From assembly GCA_026985555.1 (NCBI GenBank), contig JALSQF010000003.1, positions 126,605 to 171,877 of the forward strand: DNA of 45,273 nt, read 5' to 3'. A program made the position numbers and the translations under genes. The stretch is from Candidatus Moraniibacteriota bacterium. GTDB taxonomy: Bacteria; Patescibacteriota; Minisyncoccia; Moranbacterales; UBA9337. The notes under the pieces were generated by a model that searched no databases, was not told where the DNA came from, and worked only from the letters and a program-made list of their open reading frames with translations. Position 1 is the stretch's first letter, and each line of letters begins with the position of its first letter. Of the stretch, positions 42,357 to 45,273 are shown in pieces.

Positions 42357-43445
42357 ATGATGAATAAGTATAAACAATGGAAAAATAAAATAACTGGAAA
42401 ATTTTTTGGAAATCTTTCTAATGATGTAGGTATAGATTTAGGAACGGCTAACACTTTAGTTTATGTTAATGGTAAAGGTATCGTGATTAATGAACCGTCG
42501 GTTGTAGCTATCAACAAAAAGACTGGTCAAATTTTAGCCATAGGAAAAGAAGCTAAAAAAATGGTGGGCAAAACGCCGGGACATATAGTAGCTATTCGTC
42601 CTTTAGTTGATGGTGTAGTGAGTGATTATGAAACAACACAACAGATGTTGCGTTATTTTATTAATAAAGTTCGTAAAAAATCTTTTGCCTTACTTCCTCG
42701 TCCTAGAGTGTTAGTAGGAATTCCTTCGGGAGTAACAGAAGTAGAAAGAAGGGCAGTAATAGAAGCTACTATTAATGCAGGAGCGCGAGAAGCTTATTTA
42801 ATTGATGAACCTATGGCAGCAGCTATCGGAGCACGTTTGCCTGTTATTAATGCCACAGGAAATATGATAGTAGATATTGGAGGAGGAACAAGTGAAATAG
42901 CAGTGATTTCTTTAGGAGGAGTAGTGGTTTCCAGGAGTTTAAGAATTGCAGGAGATGAGATGAACGAAGATATTGTGCGTTATTGTCGGGATAAATTTAA
43001 TTTATTGATTGGGGAAAGAACGGCTGAGGAAGTAAAGATAAGAATAGGAAGCGCTTATCCTCAAGAAAAAAAAGAAAGAATTGTAATTAGAGGTAGGGAT
43101 TTAGTTAGTGGATTACCAAAAGAAATAAAAGCCAATAATGAAGAAATTGAGGAGGCGCTTTCTCGTTCAATTAGAATTATTGTAAACAATATTAGAACTA
43201 TTATTGAAGAAACTCCTCCAGAACTTATAGCTGACATAATGCAACAAGGGATTATTTTAGCTGGCGGAGGGAGCTTAATTAGAGGCTTAGATAAATTAAT
43301 TGCTAATCAAACAGGTATGCCAGTGAGAATGATGGAGGATCCTTTAACAGCGGTAGTAAGAGGGACAGGAATTGTTTTGAATGATTTGGAACACTTAAAA
43401 GATGTTCTTTTAGAAACAGATAAAATTGAAAAACCGCTACATTAA
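42357..43445 (+). CDS. mreB: Rod-shape protein MreB
   Basis: Actin-like protein guiding side-wall synthesis. The 362-residue protein shows the phosphate-1 motif V-G-I-D27-L-G-T-A-N-T, G-K-E-A-K-K-M-V-G-K-T-P, R-P-L-V-D-G-V-V-S-D-Y, the phosphate-2 motif M-I-V-D-I-G-G-G-T-S-E-I, and I-I-L-A-G-G-G-S-L-I-R-G near the end. The start has two consecutive ATG codons (42357, 42360). The AT-rich gap upstream has a repeated TTGTATAATTTTTT (42261-42288) that may contain a -10 element, without a clear -35. Confidence 0.97.
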   Translation: MMNKYKQWKNKITGKFFGNLSNDVGIDLGTANTLVYVNGKGIVINEPSVVAINKKTGQILAIGKEAKKMVGKTPGHIVAIRPLVDGVVSDYETTQQMLRYFINKVRKKSFALLPRPRVLVGIPSGVTEVERRAVIEATINAGAREAYLIDEPMAAAIGARLPVINATGNMIVDIGGGTSEIAVISLGGVVVSRSLRIAGDEMNEDIVRYCRDKFNLLIGERTAEEVKIRIGSAYPQEKKERIVIRGRDLVSGLPKEIKANNEEIEEALSRSIRIIVNNIRTIIEETPPELIADIMQQGIILAGGGSLIRGLDKLIANQTGMPVRMMEDPLTAVVRGTGIVLNDLEHLKDVLLETDKIEKPLH

Positions 43446-43489
43446 ATAATAAACAATTCTGTTATTTTTTAAGAAAAAAATAAGAACAT

Positions 43490-44284
43490 ATGGGGATAAA
43501 AAAATTTTTCAATAAAAAACAGAAAATTTTTTGGGTAGGAATAATTATTCTTTTGGTTTTATTTTTAAATTTTTTTCAAGAAAAATTTTTTTTTAATTTT
43601 GTTTTTAGCATAACTTATCCTTTTCAAAAAGTTTTTTATTTAACCTCTCAAAAAGCAAATAATTTTATTTATTTATTTGAAAACATTAGCAAATTAAAAC
43701 AAGAAAATGAAAGACTATATCAAGAAAATATAAGACTATTAGCTAGAAATAATCAATTAGAAAACTTAGAGAAAGAAAATAAACATTTAAGGGAAGAGTT
43801 AGGTTTATTACCTCAAGATAAATTTAAAATAGAAAAAGCGCAAATTATTGGCAGAAGTTCTAATATAAATAACTGGTTATTAATTGATAAAGGAAAAAAA
43901 CAAGGAATTGAGGTGGGTCAACCAGTGGTGATAGCGCAAGGTATTTTTATAGGAAAAGTAAAAAAGGTTTTTCAGTATAGCGCTCAAATTATTTTAATTT
44001 CTAATTCTCAAAGTAATATTAGTGCAATGGATAAAAACACTAATACGAAAGGAATTTTAAAAGGAAAATATGGGTTAGGAGTCTATTTAGATATGGTAAT
44101 GCCCACAGAAGCTATAAATAATAATGATGAAATTGTTACGGTAGCTACGGATAAAACTCCAGAAGGACTTTTAATTGGAAATTTAACCAATATTCATTTA
44201 TCTGATGATCATTTAGTTCAACAAGCGGATGTAGTAATTCCTTATGATTTAAGTAAAATTCATTTTGTGGGAGTTATTAAATAA
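43490..44284 (+). CDS. mreC: Rod-shape protein MreC
   Basis: Membrane-anchored scaffold of the elongasome. The 264-residue protein has a TM helix at about 12-30, a coiled coil at about 60-105 (Leu/Glu/Asn heptads), and the beta-rich periplasmic domain with I-I-G-R-S-S-N-I-N-N-W-L-L-I-D-K-G-K-K-Q-G-I, V-I-A-Q-G-I-F-I-G-K-V and T-K-G-I-L-K-G-K-Y-G. It lies 44 nt after mreB. The expected mreD does not follow; a glycosyltransferase gene begins 17 nt downstream. Confidence 0.94.
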   Translation: MGIKKFFNKKQKIFWVGIIILLVLFLNFFQEKFFFNFVFSITYPFQKVFYLTSQKANNFIYLFENISKLKQENERLYQENIRLLARNNQLENLEKENKHLREELGLLPQDKFKIEKAQIIGRSSNINNWLLIDKGKKQGIEVGQPVVIAQGIFIGKVKKVFQYSAQIILISNSQSNISAMDKNTNTKGILKGKYGLGVYLDMVMPTEAINNNDEIVTVATDKTPEGLLIGNLTNIHLSDDHLVQQADVVIPYDLSKIHFVGVIK

Positions 44285-44301
44285 ATATTATTAAATTATC
44301 A

Positions 44302-45273
44302 ATGGAAAATAAAAGAAAAAAAATAATTGGGATTAATGCTTTTTTTTTAAGCCAGCCGAATACAGGTATAGGTCAAGTAACTGTTAGTCTAATAAATTCT
44401 TTTAAACAGGATAATTTTTATCGGAAAAATAAAACTTTAATTTATCTTCAGGATAGATTAAATAAAGAAAAAATTTTTTCAGATTTTCAAACTACAATCA
44501 TGCATTCTTTTTATCAGAGAAAGGATTTATTGCAAAAAATATGGAAAGAAAAAATTTTATTGCCTCGTAATTTTAAAAAAATTAAAGGAGATATTTTTTT
44601 AAGTTTGTATCAATGTCCGAGTGTGTTTTCTGATGCTTATCATTTAATGATAGTGCATGATATTATCCCTCATCTTTTTTCGGAATATCTAAATAATTGG
44701 CGGAAAAAAATTTATTGGAAACTTACTTTACGAGCTATAAAAAAAGCTGATAAAATTATAGCTGTTTCTTATTCTACTAAAAAGGATTTAATTAGTTATC
44801 TTTCTCTCTCACCTTCTCAAATAAAAGTAATTTATCCAGCTATTCATCCAATTTTTTATCAAGAAATTAGTTTTAAGACAAGGGAAAGAGTGCTTCAAAA
44901 ATATAATCTTTCTCCTGGTTATTTATATTATGGAGGAGGATTAGAAAAAAGAAAAAATATAAAGAGAATATTAAAAGCTTATCAAAAATTAAAAGCAGAA
45001 GATTTTAATTTACCTCCTCTGGTTATTTCAGGAAAACTAATGCCCCATTTAGCGCCTTTAGTGACAGATGCGGAAGATTTAGTGAAAAAAATGTCTTTAG
45101 AAGAAGAAGTAAAATTATTAGACTTTGTTCCGCAAAAGGATCTTCCTATTCTTTACTCTTCCGCCTCTCTCTTTCTTTTTCCCTCTCTCTATGAAGGATT
45201 TGGTCTCCCAGTTTTAGAAGCGCAAGCCTTAGGAACTCCCGTAATCACCAGCAATCTTTCTTCTTTGCCAGAA
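44302..45273 (+). CDS. GT4-family glycosyltransferase (cut by window end)
   Basis: A frame open from ATG 44302 to the last base (324 codons), 3' end missing. The protein begins I-I-G-I-N-A-F-F-L-S-Q-P-N-T-G-I-G-Q-V, with M-I-V-H-D-I-I-P-H-L-F, A-V-S-Y-S-T-K-K-D-L, V-I-Y-P-A-I-H-P, G-G-G-L-E-K-R-K-N-I, and the motif E298-G-F-G-L-P-V-L-E306 followed by A-Q-A-L-G-T-P-V-I, i.e. the GT-B fold with the E-x7-E donor site. It follows mreC after 17 nt and so belongs to the mreBC unit. It is distinct in sequence from the GT4 gene at 36455. Sugar and acceptor are unknown. Confidence 0.9.
   Translation, partial: MENKRKKIIGINAFFLSQPNTGIGQVTVSLINSFKQDNFYRKNKTLIYLQDRLNKEKIFSDFQTTIMHSFYQRKDLLQKIWKEKILLPRNFKKIKGDIFLSLYQCPSVFSDAYHLMIVHDIIPHLFSEYLNNWRKKIYWKLTLRAIKKADKIIAVSYSTKKDLISYLSLSPSQIKVIYPAIHPIFYQEISFKTRERVLQKYNLSPGYLYYGGGLEKRKNIKRILKAYQKLKAEDFNLPPLVISGKLMPHLAPLVTDAEDLVKKMSLEEEVKLLDFVPQKDLPILYSSASLFLFPSLYEGFGLPVLEAQALGTPVITSNLSSLPE

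Overview
The window is a gene-dense, very AT-rich (about 30% GC or less by eye) piece of a bacterial chromosome. The gene content and the surface-protein architectures fit the Candidate Phyla Radiation (Patescibacteria, probably Parcubacteria-like). Signs of this are secreted proteins built from repeated G-W-x-W-S/L-G-W-I modules, a VirB2-like pilin with an Asn/Ser tail, a PilX-like prepilin, an S74-chaperone surface protein, a minimal ribosomal cluster rpsF-ssb-rpsR running straight into efp, and very short intergenic gaps. The lineage is an inference; no rRNA or tRNA gene is visible. I see no insertion sequence, prophage or CRISPR array.

Layout, left to right: (1) the 3' end of tilS; ftsH, a membrane protein, map and groES. 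(2) A surface-protein island at 4770-7496 (GW-repeat/Ig-like protein, a membrane-anchored protein with perfect 150-bp repeats, an S74 protein) closed by a terminator. (3) rpsF-ssb-rpsR-efp-LCP-aminotransferase, behind a strong promoter and a leader with an apparent attenuator. (4) pnp behind a long structured leader, a PilX-like prepilin, ligA. (5) A second surface island at 17215-21592. (6) A LysM/CHAP cell-wall hydrolase, then malic enzyme-yjbQ-pcm-mltG. (7) A mechanosensitive-channel-like protein facing a minus-strand operon def-fmt-rhodanese-like, with a shared bidirectional terminator. (8) tpiA and a VirB2-like pilin. (9) A PfkB kinase, an FtsA/PilM-like ATPase, a bitopic envelope protein and a GT4 glycosyltransferase. 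(10) A DUF4870-like protein, pyruvate kinase, a DedA-PAP2 fusion, lgt. (11) mreB-mreC and a GT4 gene cut by the window end.

Together the genes describe a small rod-like cell with a peptidoglycan wall (mreBC, mltG, CHAP/LysM, LCP), lipoprotein maturation (lgt), N-terminal protein processing (def, fmt, map), part of lower glycolysis (tpiA, pyk, malic enzyme) and a large investment in surface proteins and pili.

The most notable signals not explained by ordinary genes are these. Not one of 41 visible stop codons is TGA (37 TAA, 4 TAG). Shine-Dalgarno sequences are almost absent, with one perfect exception. A dispersed intergenic element carries a perfect 48-bp palindrome (two full copies and one half copy) and an associated body. 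Two secreted proteins share a C-terminal tail D-W-x-E-V-x-P. Intragenic duplications at near or full nucleotide identity are confined to surface-protein genes. Structured leaders precede rpsF and pnp. A double rhodanese-like protein has no cysteine at all.
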